From Planomicrobium stackebrandtii (GTDB lineage Bacteria > Bacillota > Bacilli > Bacillales_A > Planococcaceae): DNA of 64,000 bases. The DNA is taken from NCBI RefSeq assembly GCF_030814955.1, contig NZ_JAUSWB010000013.1:1-64000 (forward strand), written 5' to 3'. The notes beneath the pieces are model-generated. The model was not told where the DNA came from, searched no databases, and was given only the letters and a program-made list of their open reading frames with translations. Positions 1 to 10,491 of the stretch are shown one piece after another; the stretch's first letter is position 1, and each line of letters starts with the position of its first letter. A program made the translations under genes and the position numbers.

Positions 1-46
1 ATGGTAGTTGGGGGTCTCCCCCTGTGAGAGTAAGACGTCGCTGGGC
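1..46 (+). rRNA. rrf: 5S ribosomal RNA, 3' end only
   Basis: The first 46 bases match the conserved 3' third of Bacillales 5S rRNA: a GGGGGTCTCCCCC hairpin followed by GAGAGTAAGACG and the closing-stem strand GCTGGGC. The gene begins before the window. It ends an rRNA operon, and no tRNA gene follows it. The exact 3' end is inferred from the closing stem. Confidence 0.88.
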
Positions 47-61
47 AACCAAACAAAACAA

Positions 62-96
62 GTCGTTACCGATTCCGGTAACGGCTTTTTTGTATG
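62..96 (+). terminator. rRNA operon terminator
   Basis: A 10-bp stem (GTCGTTACCG with CGGTAACGGC, one G-U pair, 4-nt loop) is followed at once by six T residues. It ends transcription of the upstream rRNA operon. Confidence 0.9.
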
Positions 97-190
97 AAAA
101 AATGAAAAGACAAAAGCAAAATTCATAAAGAAAGGAAAATTAGGATTGAAGATGTTATAGAATGGGAAAAACAAGAGTGAGGTGAGTTCT

Positions 191-436
191 ATGAAACCAG
201 GTATATATAAAGTAGAGGCTATTGATAAAAGAACAGTATTATTAAAGGCTACAGAAGAAAGTGGAGAGCAGTATACATTTCCTTTAGCTGATTTTACTCA
301 TAATGTTTCTGTAGGAGACGCAGTCGAAATCTGGCAAGAAGGAATAAAGTGGAAAACAAAATATGCAGAAGAAAAAACACAGTCAGTGTCAAGCCATGCT
401 AAGGATTTTGTAAAAAGAATACTAGATCAGGAGTAA
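191..436 (+). CDS. Small hypothetical protein, 81 aa
   Basis: I do not recognise this gene with confidence. ATG at 191 is preferred over an in-frame GTG at 182 because GAGGTGA (178-184) lies 6 nt before the ATG. The product starts MKPGIYKVEAIDK and has a beta-rich first half with acidic and hydrophobic alternation. A motif-poor, charged tail ends in a likely helix (about residues 60-81). There is no signal peptide and no cysteine. The pattern recalls small DUF3006-type proteins, but that is a weak impression. The gene stands alone between the rRNA terminator and a terminator at 442-476, so it is probably monocistronic. It is more A+T-rich than its neighbours. Confidence 0.65.
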   Translation: MKPGIYKVEAIDKRTVLLKATEESGEQYTFPLADFTHNVSVGDAVEIWQEGIKWKTKYAEEKTQSVSSHAKDFVKRILDQE

Positions 437-441
437 AAAAG

Positions 442-476
442 AAGTCTTTAAGCAAAATTTGCTTTAAGGCTTTTTT
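442..476 (+). terminator. Terminator of the 81-aa gene
   Basis: AGTCTTTAAGCAAA pairs with TTTGCTTTAAGGCT (one mismatch, two G-U-type pairs) and is followed by six T residues. It starts six bases after the stop codon at 434-436 and isolates the ctsR promoter. Confidence 0.85.
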
Positions 477-504
477 ATTGAAGAAATTTTTCGATACATA
501 CTAT

Positions 505-534
505 TTGATATCTATAAAAAACTTGGTGTATAAT
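505..534 (+). promoter_or_regulatory. Sigma-A promoter of the ctsR operon
   Basis: TTGATA (505-510), an 18-nt spacer and a perfect TATAAT (529-534). The CtsR operator begins three bases downstream, so bound repressor would cover the transcription start. Confidence 0.75.
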
Positions 535-536
535 TA

Positions 537-558
537 AGTCAAATATAGTCAAAGTCAA
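537..558 (+). promoter_or_regulatory. CtsR operator
   Basis: Two direct heptads AGTCAAA (537-543 and 547-553) are separated by TAT, which matches the known CtsR box of tandem GGTCAAA-type heptads. A third, overlapping GTCAA follows (554-558). Its place just after the -10 box indicates autorepression of ctsR-mcsA-mcsB-clpC. Confidence 0.88.
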
Positions 559-592
559 TTTTGGCATATTATGTAGCGAAGAGGTGAAGACG

Positions 593-1063
593 ATGCGGAA
601 TATTTCGGATGTAATAGAAGGTTATTTGAAGCAAGTTATCGAATTAAGCGAAAGAGATCATATTGAAATTAAGCGCAGCGAAGTGGCTGAAAAGTTTCAA
701 TGTGTGCCTTCTCAAATAAACTATGTCATTAACACGCGCTTCACTGTTGACCGTGGGTATTCTGTAGAAAGCAAACGCGGTGGCGGTGGATATATCCGTA
801 TTAGGAGAATCCGTCTTCATCAAAAGTCGGATGTCATAGCTGAAGTTATCCAACGTTTGGAGCATGGTGCTACGCAGGTAATGGCTGAGGATATTGTTTT
901 TAGACTATTGGATGAAGAGATTATTTCTAAACGAGAAGCAAAACTGATTCTCAGTGCTGTAGATCGCGCGACTCTGCTTTTGCCTCTTCCGACACGCGAT
1001 GAAGTCCGAGCGCGCATTCTCATTGCCATGCTCTTCACAATAAAATATCAATCGAACACATAA
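593..1063 (+). CDS. ctsR: Transcriptional repressor CtsR
   Basis: A 156-residue repressor of class III heat-shock genes (clp family). It binds tandem heptad operators as a dimer and releases them on heat or protein stress. The N-terminal winged helix-turn-helix carries the glycine-rich wing RGGGGY at residues 62-67, the thermosensing and DNA-contact loop of the family. The C-terminal half is the dimerisation and McsB-interaction region. ATG at 593 is chosen over an in-frame GTG at 584 because GAGGTGA (581-587) is its ribosome-binding site. It is the first gene of a four-gene operon and has its own operator at 537-558. Length is normal for the family. Confidence 0.97.
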   Translation: MRNISDVIEGYLKQVIELSERDHIEIKRSEVAEKFQCVPSQINYVINTRFTVDRGYSVESKRGGGGYIRIRRIRLHQKSDVIAEVIQRLEHGATQVMAEDIVFRLLDEEIISKREAKLILSAVDRATLLLPLPTRDEVRARILIAMLFTIKYQSNT

Positions 1064-1075
1064 AGGGGTGAAGGG

Positions 1076-1609
1076 ATGATTTGCGATCAATGCGGAGAAC
1101 GCTCTGCATCAGTGATAGTTAAACAACAGCAACAAGGACAGATAACTGAGCTTCATTTATGCCATATCTGTGCTGCTGAAAACCATAGCATTAATATTGC
1201 TTTTGAGCAGGATCCACTAGCTATTCATCAGTTATTATCAAATTGGTTTCCTACTTCGCAGGCATCCATTAATCCAGTCAAAAAGGAAATAGTTACTTGC
1301 CCTTCGTGTGGTTTTACTTTTCCTAAGTTTTTGCAATTAGGTAAATTCGGATGTGCCTCTTGTTACGATGAATTCGCGCCTCAACTTAATGAAATATTTA
1401 AACGATTCCATAATGGGAATACAGAACACACTGGTAAGATTCCAGCTTCTTATGGTACAACGTTAAAGATAAAAAAAGAGATTGAAGAACTTCGCAAGCA
1501 AATGCAGGTATCAATTCATGGGGAACATTTTGAAGAAGCTGCAAGACTGAGAGATGAAGTGAGAGTGTTAAGTTCAAAGCTTGAGGGGGGTGCTTCAAGT
1601 GGCAGTTGA
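1076..1609 (+). CDS. mcsA: Protein-arginine kinase activator McsA
   Basis: A 177-residue zinc protein that activates the arginine kinase McsB. Four cysteine pairs are visible (C3/C6, C29/C32, C75/C78, C93/C96), enough for two zinc-finger sites. A C-terminal UVR domain spans about residues 137-172, the module that also mediates binding in ClpC and UvrB. The start follows an AAGGGGTG Shine-Dalgarno sequence 12 nt after ctsR. The stop overlaps mcsB by 11 nt, implying translational coupling. It acts in the cytoplasm in marking damaged proteins for ClpC-ClpP. Confidence 0.96.
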   Translation: MICDQCGERSASVIVKQQQQGQITELHLCHICAAENHSINIAFEQDPLAIHQLLSNWFPTSQASINPVKKEIVTCPSCGFTFPKFLQLGKFGCASCYDEFAPQLNEIFKRFHNGNTEHTGKIPASYGTTLKIKKEIEELRKQMQVSIHGEHFEEAARLRDEVRVLSSKLEGGASSGS

Positions 1610-2690
1610 ACGGTTTCTCCAACCTCGGGCAAGCAGCTGGATGGCCAACGACGGTGAAAATGTAGATATTGCAATGAGTACCAGAATTCGATTAGCAAGA
1701 AATTTAACTGATTTCAAGTTTCCATTTTCATTTACGGAAGATGAGGCACTTAAAGTAGATAAGGAAATCTCTTCTGTATTATTAGATAAAGGCAATGAGT
1801 TAGACTATACTTTTAGCCATATCAGTATTGAAGAACTTGCGCAGCTGCAAAAAGAAGTGTTGGTGGAAAAGCATTTGATCAGCCCCTACCTTGCCAATAG
1901 CCAACACTCCAGTTCAGTTTTGTTGTCTGACAATGAAGAACTGAGTATTATGGTCAATGAAGAGGATCATTTGCGTATCCAAAGTCTTCAATCAGGGTTT
2001 CACTTACAGGATGCCTATAAAATAGCCAATGAGTTGGATACCTTATTAGAGAAAAATTTGTCTTATGCTTTTCATGAAAAATACGGCTACTTGACCAGTT
2101 GCCCCACCAATGTGGGGACTGGAATGCGGGCTTCGGTTATGCTTCATTTACCGGCTTTGACGATGTCCCATCAAATCCAACGGATCATTCCTGCGATTTC
2201 TAGATTGGGCATGGTGGTTCGCGGTATTTATGGCGAAGGCAGCGAAGCTTTAGGAAATGTCTACCAAATATCAAACCAATTAACCCTCGGCAAGTCTGAA
2301 TATGAAATTCTTCAAGATTTGGAGAATATGACAGAGCAGATTATCCAGCAGGAACGCAGAGCACGAGAAGCAATTGTTTTAAATTCGCCGCTGGTGTTGG
2401 AAGATCGCTTGTATCGGTCACTTGGAATTCTTACCCATTCGAGACTGTTGACGACGGAAGAAGCTGCCACTTGTTTGTCAGATGTTCGATTGGGTATTGA
2501 TTTAAAGATGATCCAAGATGTGGATATGTCGATTTTGAATGAATTGATGATTTTTATGCAGCCGGCATTCCTGCAGCAATATGCAGACAAGCCGCTGCAG
2601 CCGAAAGAACGCGATTTTGCTCGGGCAAAATTGTTCCGGGAGCGATTGAATAAAGAAGGTATAAATAGTGAAGGAGAGGATCTTGCATGA
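1599..2690 (+). CDS. mcsB: Protein arginine kinase McsB
   Basis: A 363-residue enzyme that phosphorylates arginine side chains of misfolded proteins and of CtsR. The phosphoarginine tag is read by ClpC. It has the ATP:guanido phosphotransferase fold with an N-terminal STRIRLARN motif (about residues 27-36). The catalytic cysteine lies in [10 protein letters not shown] (Cys168), followed by the loop typical of McsB. GTG at 1599 is chosen because AGGGGG (1584-1589) lies nine bases upstream and it gives the expected N-terminus. TTG 1581 and GTG 1590 overlap the ribosome-binding site. The stop overlaps clpC in an ATGA junction. Confidence 0.96.
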   Translation: MAVERFLQPRASSWMANDGENVDIAMSTRIRLARNLTDFKFPFSFTEDEALKVDKEISSVLLDKGNELDYTFSHISIEELAQLQKEVLVEKHLISPYLANSQHSSSVLLSDNEELSIMVNEEDHLRIQSLQSGFHLQDAYKIANELDTLLEKNLSYAFHEKYGYLTSCPTNVGTGMRASVMLHLPALTMSHQIQRIIPAISRLGMVVRGIYGEGSEALGNVYQISNQLTLGKSEYEILQDLENMTEQIIQQERRAREAIVLNSPLVLEDRLYRSLGILTHSRLLTTEEAATCLSDVRLGIDLKMIQDVDMSILNELMIFMQPAFLQQYADKPLQPKERDFARAKLFRERLNKEGINSEGEDLA

Positions 2691-5149
2691 TGTTTAATCG
2701 ATTTACACAACGCGCACAAAAAGTTCTTCAGTTAGCTCAAGAAGAGGCCATTCGCATGAAACATGAATCAATCGGTACAGAGCATATTCTTCTAGGTTTA
2801 ATTCGCGAAGGCGGCGGTATTGCCGCTAAAGCTTTGGAAGCGATTGAAGTGAACACACAATTGATCGAAGAAGGCGTTAAAGAACTTGTTGGCGTCGGCG
2901 AAAAAGATGTGGGTCCGATAGTCCACTATACGCCGCGAGCGAAAAAAGTTATTGAATTGTCAGTTGATGAGTCCCGTAAATTGGGCCATTCCTATATTGG
3001 TACAGAGCATTTGCTATTGGCGCTGATTCGCGAAGGTGAAGGAGTTGCAGCCCGCGTGTTAGGAAATGCTGGTGTCAGCTTGAATAAAGCACGCCAGCAA
3101 GTGTTGCAGCTTCTGGGCAACAATGAGCAGGCATCTACAGGCACAAGCCCGAATGCTTCGGCAAACACACCGACTTTGGATGGTTTGGCCCGTGATTTGA
3201 CTCAGGTTGCCCGAGAAGGCGGATTGGATCCTGTTATCGGCCGTAGTGATGAAATCACGCGTGTGATTGAAGTATTAAGCCGCAGAACGAAGAACAATCC
3301 GGTACTGATCGGTGAACCTGGTGTCGGTAAAACAGCGATTGCTGAAGGTTTGGCTCAACAAATCGTTAACAATGAAATTCCCGAAACCCTTCGTGATAAG
3401 CGCGTCATGGTTCTGGATATGGGTACAGTGGTTGCAGGAACAAAATACCGCGGTGAATTTGAAGATCGCTTGAAAAAAGTGATGGATGAAATTCGCCAGG
3501 CGGGCAATGTCATCCTCTTTATCGATGAACTTCATACGTTAATTGGTGCAGGTGGAGCTGAAGGGGCAATCGATGCTTCTAACATTCTAAAACCTTCATT
3601 GTCACGCGGAGAACTTCAGTGTATCGGTGCGACGACGTTAGATGAGTACCGCAAATACATTGAAAAAGATGCAGCGCTTGAACGCCGGTTCCAACCGATT
3701 CAAGTGGATGAGCCTTCAGTAGACGAGTCGATTCAAATTATCCGAGGTTTGCGTGATCGCTATGAGGCGCATCATCGTGTAAAAATTACCGATGAAGCAA
3801 TTGAAGCAGCTGCTAAAATGTCAGACCGCTACATTTCGGACCGCTTCTTGCCGGATAAAGCGATTGACTTGATTGATGAAGCAGGCTCTAAAGTAAGACT
3901 TCGCTCTTACACGACTCCACCGGATCTGAAGGAATTGGAAGCTCGTTTGGAAGCTGCACGTTCTGAGAAAAATGAAGCGGTGCAAAGCCAAGAATTTGAA
4001 AAAGCGGCTTCGCTTCGTGATGCAGAACAAAAGCTTCAAAACCAATTAGATAAAACGAAAAAAGAATGGAAAGAAAAGCAAGGCAAAGAAGAGTCTGAAG
4101 TAACAGTGGAGGATATTGCGAAAGTTGTATCCATGTGGACGGGCATTCCAGTTTCAAAACTGGCACAAACAGAATCTGATAAATTATTGAACTTGGAATC
4201 TATTCTTCACAACCGTGTTATCGGTCAGAATGAAGCCGTCACTTCCATTTCAAAAGCTATTCGCCGTGCGCGTGCCGGATTGAAAGATCCGAAACGCCCA
4301 ATTGGATCGTTTATTTTCCTTGGTCCTACCGGTGTCGGTAAAACAGAGTTAGCGCGTGCGCTTGCTGAATCCATGTTCGGTGATGAGGATGCGATGATTC
4401 GCATCGATATGTCCGAATACATGGAAAGGCACTCGACTTCACGTTTGGTCGGTTCTCCTCCAGGTTATGTTGGCTATGAGGAAGGCGGGCAGTTAACAGA
4501 GAAAGTTCGCAGAAAGCCTTATTCAGTAGTATTGCTTGATGAAATTGAAAAGGCTCACCCAGATGTATTCAATATTCTATTGCAAGTACTTGAAGATGGC
4601 CGCTTAACAGATTCAAAAGGCCGCAGAGTCGATTTCCGCAACACAGTAATTATCATGACTTCAAACGTTGGTGCGGAAGAACTGAAATACAATAAATATG
4701 TCGGTTTCAATTTAGATGATGCAAAAACGGACTACAAAGATATGAAAGGCAAAATGCTTGCTGAGTTGAAAAAAGCATTCCGTCCAGAGTTCTTGAACCG
4801 TGTGGATGATATGATCGTTTTCCATTCTCTTGAAAAAGAGAACTTGAGAGAGATTGTCAACTTGATGACGAAACAGTTGGTTGATCGCTTGAAAGAGCAA
4901 GATATCGATTTGGAGTTGACTGAAGCAGCACTTGAAAAAGTGGCTAAAGAAGGATATGACCCAGAGTATGGGGCGCGTCCACTTCGCCGTTCACTCCAAA
5001 AGCACGTAGAAGACAGGTTGTCAGAAGAGCTGTTAAAAGGTACGGCTTTATCAGGCCAACGCATTATCTTCGATGTGGAGGACGATGAATTTATCGTTCG
5101 GACAAAAGAAACAGCAGAAGCGAAAGAAGTAGTAGTGGAAAAACAATAA
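2687..5149 (+). CDS. clpC: ATP-dependent Clp protease ATP-binding subunit ClpC
   Basis: An 820-residue AAA+ unfoldase that feeds substrates, including McsB-tagged ones, to ClpP. Two Clp_N repeats (about 3-145) form the adaptor and phosphoarginine docking domain. Walker A of the first ATPase is GEPGVGKT near residue 208, with Walker B FIDELH downstream. The middle UVR-type coiled coil lies near 420-460, and the second Walker [10 protein letters not shown] is near 546. The MM start is shared with Bacillus ClpC and sits 6 nt after AAGGAGAGGA. It is the last gene of the CtsR operon, and a strong terminator follows at 5158-5192. Confidence 0.98.
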   Translation: MMFNRFTQRAQKVLQLAQEEAIRMKHESIGTEHILLGLIREGGGIAAKALEAIEVNTQLIEEGVKELVGVGEKDVGPIVHYTPRAKKVIELSVDESRKLGHSYIGTEHLLLALIREGEGVAARVLGNAGVSLNKARQQVLQLLGNNEQASTGTSPNASANTPTLDGLARDLTQVAREGGLDPVIGRSDEITRVIEVLSRRTKNNPVLIGEPGVGKTAIAEGLAQQIVNNEIPETLRDKRVMVLDMGTVVAGTKYRGEFEDRLKKVMDEIRQAGNVILFIDELHTLIGAGGAEGAIDASNILKPSLSRGELQCIGATTLDEYRKYIEKDAALERRFQPIQVDEPSVDESIQIIRGLRDRYEAHHRVKITDEAIEAAAKMSDRYISDRFLPDKAIDLIDEAGSKVRLRSYTTPPDLKELEARLEAARSEKNEAVQSQEFEKAASLRDAEQKLQNQLDKTKKEWKEKQGKEESEVTVEDIAKVVSMWTGIPVSKLAQTESDKLLNLESILHNRVIGQNEAVTSISKAIRRARAGLKDPKRPIGSFIFLGPTGVGKTELARALAESMFGDEDAMIRIDMSEYMERHSTSRLVGSPPGYVGYEEGGQLTEKVRRKPYSVVLLDEIEKAHPDVFNILLQVLEDGRLTDSKGRRVDFRNTVIIMTSNVGAEELKYNKYVGFNLDDAKTDYKDMKGKMLAELKKAFRPEFLNRVDDMIVFHSLEKENLREIVNLMTKQLVDRLKEQDIDLELTEAALEKVAKEGYDPEYGARPLRRSLQKHVEDRLSEELLKGTALSGQRIIFDVEDDEFIVRTKETAEAKEVVVEKQ

Positions 5150-5157
5150 GAATATTC

Positions 5158-5192
5158 CGCTCGCCGGAGGCCATCTCCGGCGAGCGTTTTTT
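5158..5192 (+). terminator. Terminator after clpC
   Basis: A perfect 12-bp stem CGCTCGCCGGAG/CTCCGGCGAGCG with a 5-nt loop, then six T residues. It separates the CtsR operon from radA, which has only 17 nt left for its own signals, so radA is probably expressed by readthrough. Confidence 0.93.
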
Positions 5193-5209
5193 CTATTTAG
5201 GAGGTACAC

Positions 5210-6586
5210 ATGGCTAAGAAAAAAACGAAATTCATTTGTCAGTCGTGTGGTTATGAATCAGTCAGATGGATGGGGAAATGTCCAGGCTGTGCAGCATGGA
5301 ATACGATGACTGAAGAAGTAGAAGTGGCTGCTCCAAAAGGGACGCGCGGTGCTTTTCAGCACAGTGCATCGGTTCCTCAAAAAGCGACGCCAATCAATGC
5401 AATTGAAACACAGGATGAGCCTCGAGTGGAAACGGAACTAAGTGAATTAAACCGTGTGCTTGGAGGCGGCATCGTGCCTGGGTCACTGGTACTGATTGGC
5501 GGCGATCCGGGTATCGGGAAATCGACTTTGCTTTTACAAGTTTCCGCTATGCTTGCAAATAGTGGGAATCGGGTATTGTATATTTCTGGTGAAGAATCTA
5601 TTCGCCAAACTAAATTGCGGGCAGAACGTCTGGATGCTTCATCTTCAGAGCTGTTCATCTATGCAGAAACAAATCTTGAGTTGATTCATCATACGATTGA
5701 AGAAGTGGCTCCTGATTTTGTCATTATCGATTCGATTCAGACAGTTCATCATCCTGAAGTAACTTCTGCACCCGGCAGTGTGACTCAGGTACGAGAAAGC
5801 ACCGCTGAATTAATGCGGATTGCAAAAACAAAGAACATTGCCATATTCCTTGTCGGGCATGTAACAAAGGAAGGGCAGATTGCAGGACCTAGAATTTTGG
5901 AGCATATGGTAGATACGGTGCTATATTTTGAAGGTGAGCGCCATCATACTTACCGGATTTTACGCAGTGTCAAAAACCGTTTCGGCTCAACCAATGAAAT
6001 AGCAATTTTTGAAATGCTTCAAAGCGGATTGAAAGAAGTGCTGAATCCGTCCGAATTATTCCTCCAGGAACGGTCAAGCGGGGCAGCAGGGTCTACAGTC
6101 GTGGCCTCTATGGAAGGAACGCGTCCAATCCTGGTTGAAATCCAGGCCTTGGTGACACCGTCGAGTTTTAACTATCCTAAACGCATGGCTACAGGCATCG
6201 ATGTTAACCGAGTGTCATTGTTGATGGCGGTGCTCGAAAAACGGGCGGGCATGTTAATGCAGACCCAGGACACCTATATTAAAGTTGCAGGTGGGGTTAA
6301 GCTTGACGAGCCGGCCATCGATTTGGCAGTACTTGCAAGCATAGTCTCGAGTTTCCGGGATAAGGCGCCCAATGTCTATGATTGTATTATTGGAGAAGTT
6401 GGCTTGACTGGTGAAATAAGGCGCGTGTCACGGATTGAACAGCGCGTTCAAGAAGCGGCCAAGCTCGGATTCAAGCGGGCAATTATTCCAGCGTCAAATT
6501 TAGGCGGTTGGGATTATCCTGAAGGGATTCGTGTGGTTGGCGTAGAAAGTGTTAACGATGCATTAAAAGAGATTTTTCCACAGTAA
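5210..6586 (+). CDS. radA: DNA repair protein RadA
   Basis: A 458-residue RecA-like ATPase that drives branch migration of recombination intermediates. An N-terminal zinc finger has C10-x2-C13 and C24-x2-C27. The RecA core has Walker [11 protein letters not shown] at 97-106 and the RadA-specific KNRFG motif near 254. A Lon-protease-like C-terminal domain follows (about 285-458). ATG follows AGGAGG (5199-5204) by 5 nt. Only a small terminator lies between it and yacL. In Bacillus subtilis disA follows radA, but here it does not. Confidence 0.97.
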   Translation: MAKKKTKFICQSCGYESVRWMGKCPGCAAWNTMTEEVEVAAPKGTRGAFQHSASVPQKATPINAIETQDEPRVETELSELNRVLGGGIVPGSLVLIGGDPGIGKSTLLLQVSAMLANSGNRVLYISGEESIRQTKLRAERLDASSSELFIYAETNLELIHHTIEEVAPDFVIIDSIQTVHHPEVTSAPGSVTQVRESTAELMRIAKTKNIAIFLVGHVTKEGQIAGPRILEHMVDTVLYFEGERHHTYRILRSVKNRFGSTNEIAIFEMLQSGLKEVLNPSELFLQERSSGAAGSTVVASMEGTRPILVEIQALVTPSSFNYPKRMATGIDVNRVSLLMAVLEKRAGMLMQTQDTYIKVAGGVKLDEPAIDLAVLASIVSSFRDKAPNVYDCIIGEVGLTGEIRRVSRIEQRVQEAAKLGFKRAIIPASNLGGWDYPEGIRVVGVESVNDALKEIFPQ

Positions 6587-6610
6587 GGAGGCAATTATGC
6601 CTCCTTTTAT
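6585..6610 (+). terminator. Short terminator after radA
   Basis: GGAGGC (6587-6592) pairs with GCCTCC (6599-6604) around a 6-nt loop, followed by TTTTATTT. The stem abuts the radA stop codon. It is weaker than the clpC terminator. Confidence 0.75.
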
Positions 6611-6679
6611 TTCTAAATAAGGGTCATTGGAGCGTTTAAGATTTAAAATGTGTATAATTATAAAAAGGAGGTGGAGCGT

Positions 6680-7774
6680 GTGTTAAGACCTATTATACAA
6701 ATTATGTTTTTGCTTATTGGTGCGACCGTCGGAATTTTATTATTACCATCTGCATTTGAACTTATTCCCCTTCTCGACAATCCATGGATTAGTAACCCTT
6801 ACGTAGCTGCAATTGTTGGTGCTCTTGTCTTTTTCCTGTTATCTTTATTATTTGTAGATTCGCTCATCAATTTTATGAAGTGGATGGAAGAGAAGCTGCT
6901 TCACGCACCAACGCCGGATCTTCTGTTCGGAACGGTGGGAATGATTATTGGCCTTGTGGTGGCGTTCCTAATCGGCTTTGCGTTAAGTACTGTGGATATT
7001 CCGTTGGTGGCGACAGTGGCGCCGTTAGTGCTGTCTGTGGTGCTTGGATACTTAGGGTTCCAGGTCGGATTCCAAAAGCGTGAAGAAATGGTAGCCATGT
7101 TAACACCAGCCAAATTCACAGCAGTGAAAAAGCTGGAACCGGAAGAGCCGATTGAAAAAGCTTCATATAAATTGCTTGATACAAGTGTCATCATTGATGG
7201 TCGGATTGCCGACATCTCAGCAACGGGGTTCATGGAAGGCACTTTTGTAGTGCCGCAATTTGTCTTGTCTGAGCTGCAGCATATTGCCGACTCTTCCGAC
7301 ACCTTGAAACGGACACGCGGCAGGCGGGGCTTGGACATTTTGAAACGGCTTCAAAGTGAGCGTGTGGATGCTATTATGATTACAGAGGAAAATTTTGATG
7401 AAGTCAGCGAAGTCGATTTGAAATTGATGCGCGCTGCGAAAAAAATGGGCGGCCAAGTCGTAACCAATGATTTTAATCTTAATAAAGTGTGTGAACTTCA
7501 TAATGTTCCTGTACTGAATATCAATGATTTGGCAAACGCTGTTAAACCTGTCGTCATCCCAGGAGAAGATATGCATGTAGTGGTCATCAAAGACGGCAAA
7601 GAGCAAAATCAGGGTGTGGCTTATTTGGATGATGGAACGATGATTGTTATTGAAGATGGCAAAGGATACATCGGTCAGGCGATCAATGTCACAGTCACCA
7701 GTGTTTTGCAGACTTCTGCAGGGCGGATGATTTTTGCGAAGCCGCGCGAAGGCAAACAAACGGCAACAAATTGA
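6680..7774 (+). CDS. yacL: PIN/TRAM domain membrane protein (YacL family)
   Basis: A 364-residue protein with four hydrophobic membrane segments in the first 110 residues. A PIN-type nuclease domain follows (about 150-275), with acidic residues in LLDTSVIIDGR and VTNDFNL, and then a C-terminal TRAM-like RNA-binding domain. The cellular role is not settled, and a membrane-bound RNase is the family inference. GTG at 6680 is chosen because AAGGAGG (6665-6671) lies 8 nt upstream and the N-terminus then starts in the first membrane helix. A TATAAT lies at 6653-6658, but no convincing -35 is spaced to it. It is followed closely by ispD. Confidence 0.9.
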   Translation: MLRPIIQIMFLLIGATVGILLLPSAFELIPLLDNPWISNPYVAAIVGALVFFLLSLLFVDSLINFMKWMEEKLLHAPTPDLLFGTVGMIIGLVVAFLIGFALSTVDIPLVATVAPLVLSVVLGYLGFQVGFQKREEMVAMLTPAKFTAVKKLEPEEPIEKASYKLLDTSVIIDGRIADISATGFMEGTFVVPQFVLSELQHIADSSDTLKRTRGRRGLDILKRLQSERVDAIMITEENFDEVSEVDLKLMRAAKKMGGQVVTNDFNLNKVCELHNVPVLNINDLANAVKPVVIPGEDMHVVVIKDGKEQNQGVAYLDDGTMIVIEDGKGYIGQAINVTVTSVLQTSAGRMIFAKPREGKQTATN

Positions 7775-7790
7775 TAAAGGATGTTATCCA

Positions 7791-8486
7791 ATGAACTATA
7801 CAGTCGTCTTGCCTGCTGCTGGCAGTGGGAAACGAATGAAAGCAGATAAAAATAAATTGTTGCTCGAGCTTTCCGGCAAACCAATCTTCCTTTATACGCT
7901 AGAAGTTTTTCAACGGGATCCAAATTGCGATGCGATCTGGCTGGCGGTAAAAGAGCAGGAGCGGGAACTGATTGAAGGATATGTATCGCGCCACAATATT
8001 ACAAAAGTTCAAGGATACGCTGCAGGGGGGACCGAAAGACAGGATAGTGTCAGAGCCTGTCTTGAAGCGATTCCACCTTGTGGCGTTGTTTTGGTTCACG
8101 ATGCAGCAAGGCCTTTTATTGATAAGGAAGTTATTGAGCGATTGGTGGAAACTGCGCAGGCATCAGGAGCGGCGATTGCCGGTGTACCGGTCAAAGACAC
8201 CATCAAAAAAGCGGAAAATGGCGTCATTTCAGAAACGGTGGACCGCAATCAATTGTGGATGATCCAGACGCCGCAGGCTTTTCGTTATTCTTTGATCTTG
8301 AAAGCTGCGCAAGCAGCCCACAATGACGGGTTTATGGGGACAGATGAGGCGATGCTCGTGGAGCGCTTGAATTATCCTGTGGCTATTGTTGAGAGCACGT
8401 ATGAAAATATTAAAATGACGACACCGGATGACTTGATCTATGGGAGAGCTATTCTGGAGAGTCGATTACAGGAGGAACAGAAATGA
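7791..8486 (+). CDS. ispD: 2-C-methyl-D-erythritol 4-phosphate cytidylyltransferase
   Basis: A 231-residue enzyme of the MEP isoprenoid pathway that transfers CMP from CTP to methylerythritol phosphate. The N-terminal nucleotide-binding loop reads [10 protein letters not shown], with the catalytic lysine in DKNKLLLEL. The VHDAARPF motif and the C-terminal TDEAMLVE segment are also present. ATG at 7791 follows AAAGGA, 16 nt after yacL; earlier in-frame starts lie inside yacL. It overlaps ispF by 4 nt. The two enzymes act in the same pathway, with IspE between them encoded elsewhere. Confidence 0.96.
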   Translation: MNYTVVLPAAGSGKRMKADKNKLLLELSGKPIFLYTLEVFQRDPNCDAIWLAVKEQERELIEGYVSRHNITKVQGYAAGGTERQDSVRACLEAIPPCGVVLVHDAARPFIDKEVIERLVETAQASGAAIAGVPVKDTIKKAENGVISETVDRNQLWMIQTPQAFRYSLILKAAQAAHNDGFMGTDEAMLVERLNYPVAIVESTYENIKMTTPDDLIYGRAILESRLQEEQK

Positions 8487-8983
8487 TTCGAATTGGACAA
8501 GGGTATGACGTACACCAGTTAGCAGAAGGACGGCCTTTTATATTAGGCGGTATTGAAATAGAGCATGATAGAGGACTTCTTGGCCATTCTGACGCAGATG
8601 TGCTGCTCCATACCATTACGGACGCAGCACTTGGTGCAATTGGCGGAGGCGATATCGGCAAACATTTTCCAGATACAGATCCTGAATTTAAAGACGCCGA
8701 TTCCCGAAAGTTACTGACTCATATTTGGAAATATGTTAAAGAACAAGGCTACGAACTGGGCAATGTTGATTGCACAGTGATTGCTCAAAAGCCGAAATTG
8801 GCACCTTATATTGAACGAATGCGTGAGTCAATTGCAGGATTACTGGAAGCGGATATTTCACAGGTCAACGTCAAGGCGACCACTTCCGAGCATCTTGGAT
8901 TTACTGGACGCGAAGAAGGGATCGCTGCATTAGCGGTGATTTTATTGAACAAGCGCCCGGTTTCGCTCGATGTCCCTGAGTGA
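8483..8983 (+). CDS. ispF: 2-C-methyl-D-erythritol 2,4-cyclodiphosphate synthase
   Basis: A 166-residue trimeric zinc enzyme that makes the cyclic diphosphate of the MEP pathway. Metal ligands are visible as D9, H11 and H43 (GYDVHQ and LLHTITDA). The substrate loop LGHSDADV and the threonine-rich [14 protein letters not shown] near the end are also present. It starts within the ispD stop (ATGA), so the two are translationally coupled. Length is slightly above the family's usual 157-160 residues because of a short C-terminal tail. Confidence 0.97.
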   Translation: MIRIGQGYDVHQLAEGRPFILGGIEIEHDRGLLGHSDADVLLHTITDAALGAIGGGDIGKHFPDTDPEFKDADSRKLLTHIWKYVKEQGYELGNVDCTVIAQKPKLAPYIERMRESIAGLLEADISQVNVKATTSEHLGFTGREEGIAALAVILLNKRPVSLDVPE

Positions 8984-9025
8984 TAGAATAACAGAAGGAT
9001 ATACGAAAATTTAGGAGGAAATCAA

Positions 9026-10489
9026 ATGACACAAGAAGTACGCGTACGTTATGCGCCAAGCCCGACAGGCCACCTGCACATCGGCGGCGCCCGTACAGCC
9101 CTATTTAACTATTTATATGCCCGCCATAATAACGGTAAATTCATCGTTCGTATTGAAGATACAGACACGGCCCGCAATATTGAGACAGGTGTCATGTCCC
9201 AGCTGGATAATTTGAAATGGCTTGGAATCGAGCATGATGAATCTGTTGATATCGGCGGAGATTACGGTCCTTATCGCCAAATGGAGCGCTTGGATACTTA
9301 TAAAGAGCATTCAGAAAAAATGCTTGAAAAAGGATTGGCTTACAAATGTTTCTGTACAGCGGAAGAGCTGGAGGCAGAGCGTGATGCCCAAAAAGCGTCC
9401 GGTATTGCAGCGCCTCAATATAGTGGAACTTGCCGCAACTTGACGGCCGAAGAAGTCGCTGAAAAAGAAGCAGCAGGCAAATCGTTCACGATTCGTGCAA
9501 AGGTTCCTGCCGGCGTTACATATGAGTTCAACGATTTGGTCCGCGGTCCGATTTCATTCGAGTCAAAAGATGTTGGCGATTGGGTGATGGTCAAGACGAC
9601 TGGCATCCCGACGTATAATTTTGCTGTGGTCATCGACGATCATTTGATGAAAATTTCACACGTATTCCGCGGTGAAGAGCATTTGTCAAACACTCCTAGA
9701 CAAATGATGATTTACGACGCATTTGGCTGGGATTATCCAGGCTACGGCCACATGACCTTGATCATCAACGAAGACCGCAAGAAATTATCGAAGCGTGACG
9801 AGTCGATTCTGCAGTTTATTTCACAGTATAAAGATCTGGGGTATATTCCGGAAGCCCTGTTTAATTTCTTTGCGCTTCTTGGCTGGTCTCCGGAAGGTGA
9901 AGAAGAAATATTCTCGAAAGAAGAATTGATCCGCATTTTTGATGTGGAGCGCTTGTCTAAATCGCCATCGATGTTCGATAAGCAAAAATTGATGTGGATG
10001 AACAACCAATACATTAAACAATTGCCGCTTGAAGAAGTGGTGAAGCTGTCTCTGCCGCATTTGCAAAAAGCAGGCAGATTGCCGGAAGAAATGACGCCAG
10101 AGCAAGCGGAATGGGCCAACAAGCTGGTTGCGTTGTATCACGATCAAATGAGCTACGGTGCAGAAATCACCGAACTTTCCGAGCAGTTTTTCACTGAGGA
10201 ATTAACTTATGGCGAAGCCGAGAAAGAAATCTTGGCTGCTGAGCAAGTTCCTGAAGTGATGACGGCATTTAAAGAGCAATTGGCTTCTTTGGAAAACTTC
10301 GAGCCTGCTGAAATCAAAGCGGCGATCAAAGCAGTCCAGAAATCAACAGGCCATAAAGGCAAAAACCTGTTCATGCCAATCCGCGTGGTCATCACCGGAC
10401 AAATGCACGGACCTGAATTGCCGGATTCCATTTCGCTATTAGGAAAAGACAAAGCCATTGCCCGCGTTTCCCAATACGCGAGTGCGTAA
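9026..10489 (+). CDS. gltX: Glutamate--tRNA ligase
   Basis: A 487-residue class I aminoacyl-tRNA synthetase that charges tRNA-Glu. In most Bacillales it also mischarges tRNA-Gln for later amidation. The HIGH-type motif is HIGG at residues 18-21, and the KMSKS-type motif is KLSKR near 253. The C-terminal alpha-helical anticodon-binding domain starts near 330. AGGAGG lies 7 nt before the ATG. There is no terminator before the next promoter at 10492, which begins 3 nt after the stop codon. Confidence 0.98.
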   Translation: MTQEVRVRYAPSPTGHLHIGGARTALFNYLYARHNNGKFIVRIEDTDTARNIETGVMSQLDNLKWLGIEHDESVDIGGDYGPYRQMERLDTYKEHSEKMLEKGLAYKCFCTAEELEAERDAQKASGIAAPQYSGTCRNLTAEEVAEKEAAGKSFTIRAKVPAGVTYEFNDLVRGPISFESKDVGDWVMVKTTGIPTYNFAVVIDDHLMKISHVFRGEEHLSNTPRQMMIYDAFGWDYPGYGHMTLIINEDRKKLSKRDESILQFISQYKDLGYIPEALFNFFALLGWSPEGEEEIFSKEELIRIFDVERLSKSPSMFDKQKLMWMNNQYIKQLPLEEVVKLSLPHLQKAGRLPEEMTPEQAEWANKLVALYHDQMSYGAEITELSEQFFTEELTYGEAEKEILAAEQVPEVMTAFKEQLASLENFEPAEIKAAIKAVQKSTGHKGKNLFMPIRVVITGQMHGPELPDSISLLGKDKAIARVSQYASA

Positions 10490-10491
10490 CA

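Noticed and set aside
6653-6658. TATAAT before yacL as a promoter
   Set aside because: No -35 box at 16-18 nt, and the start point would fall in the ribosome-binding site.
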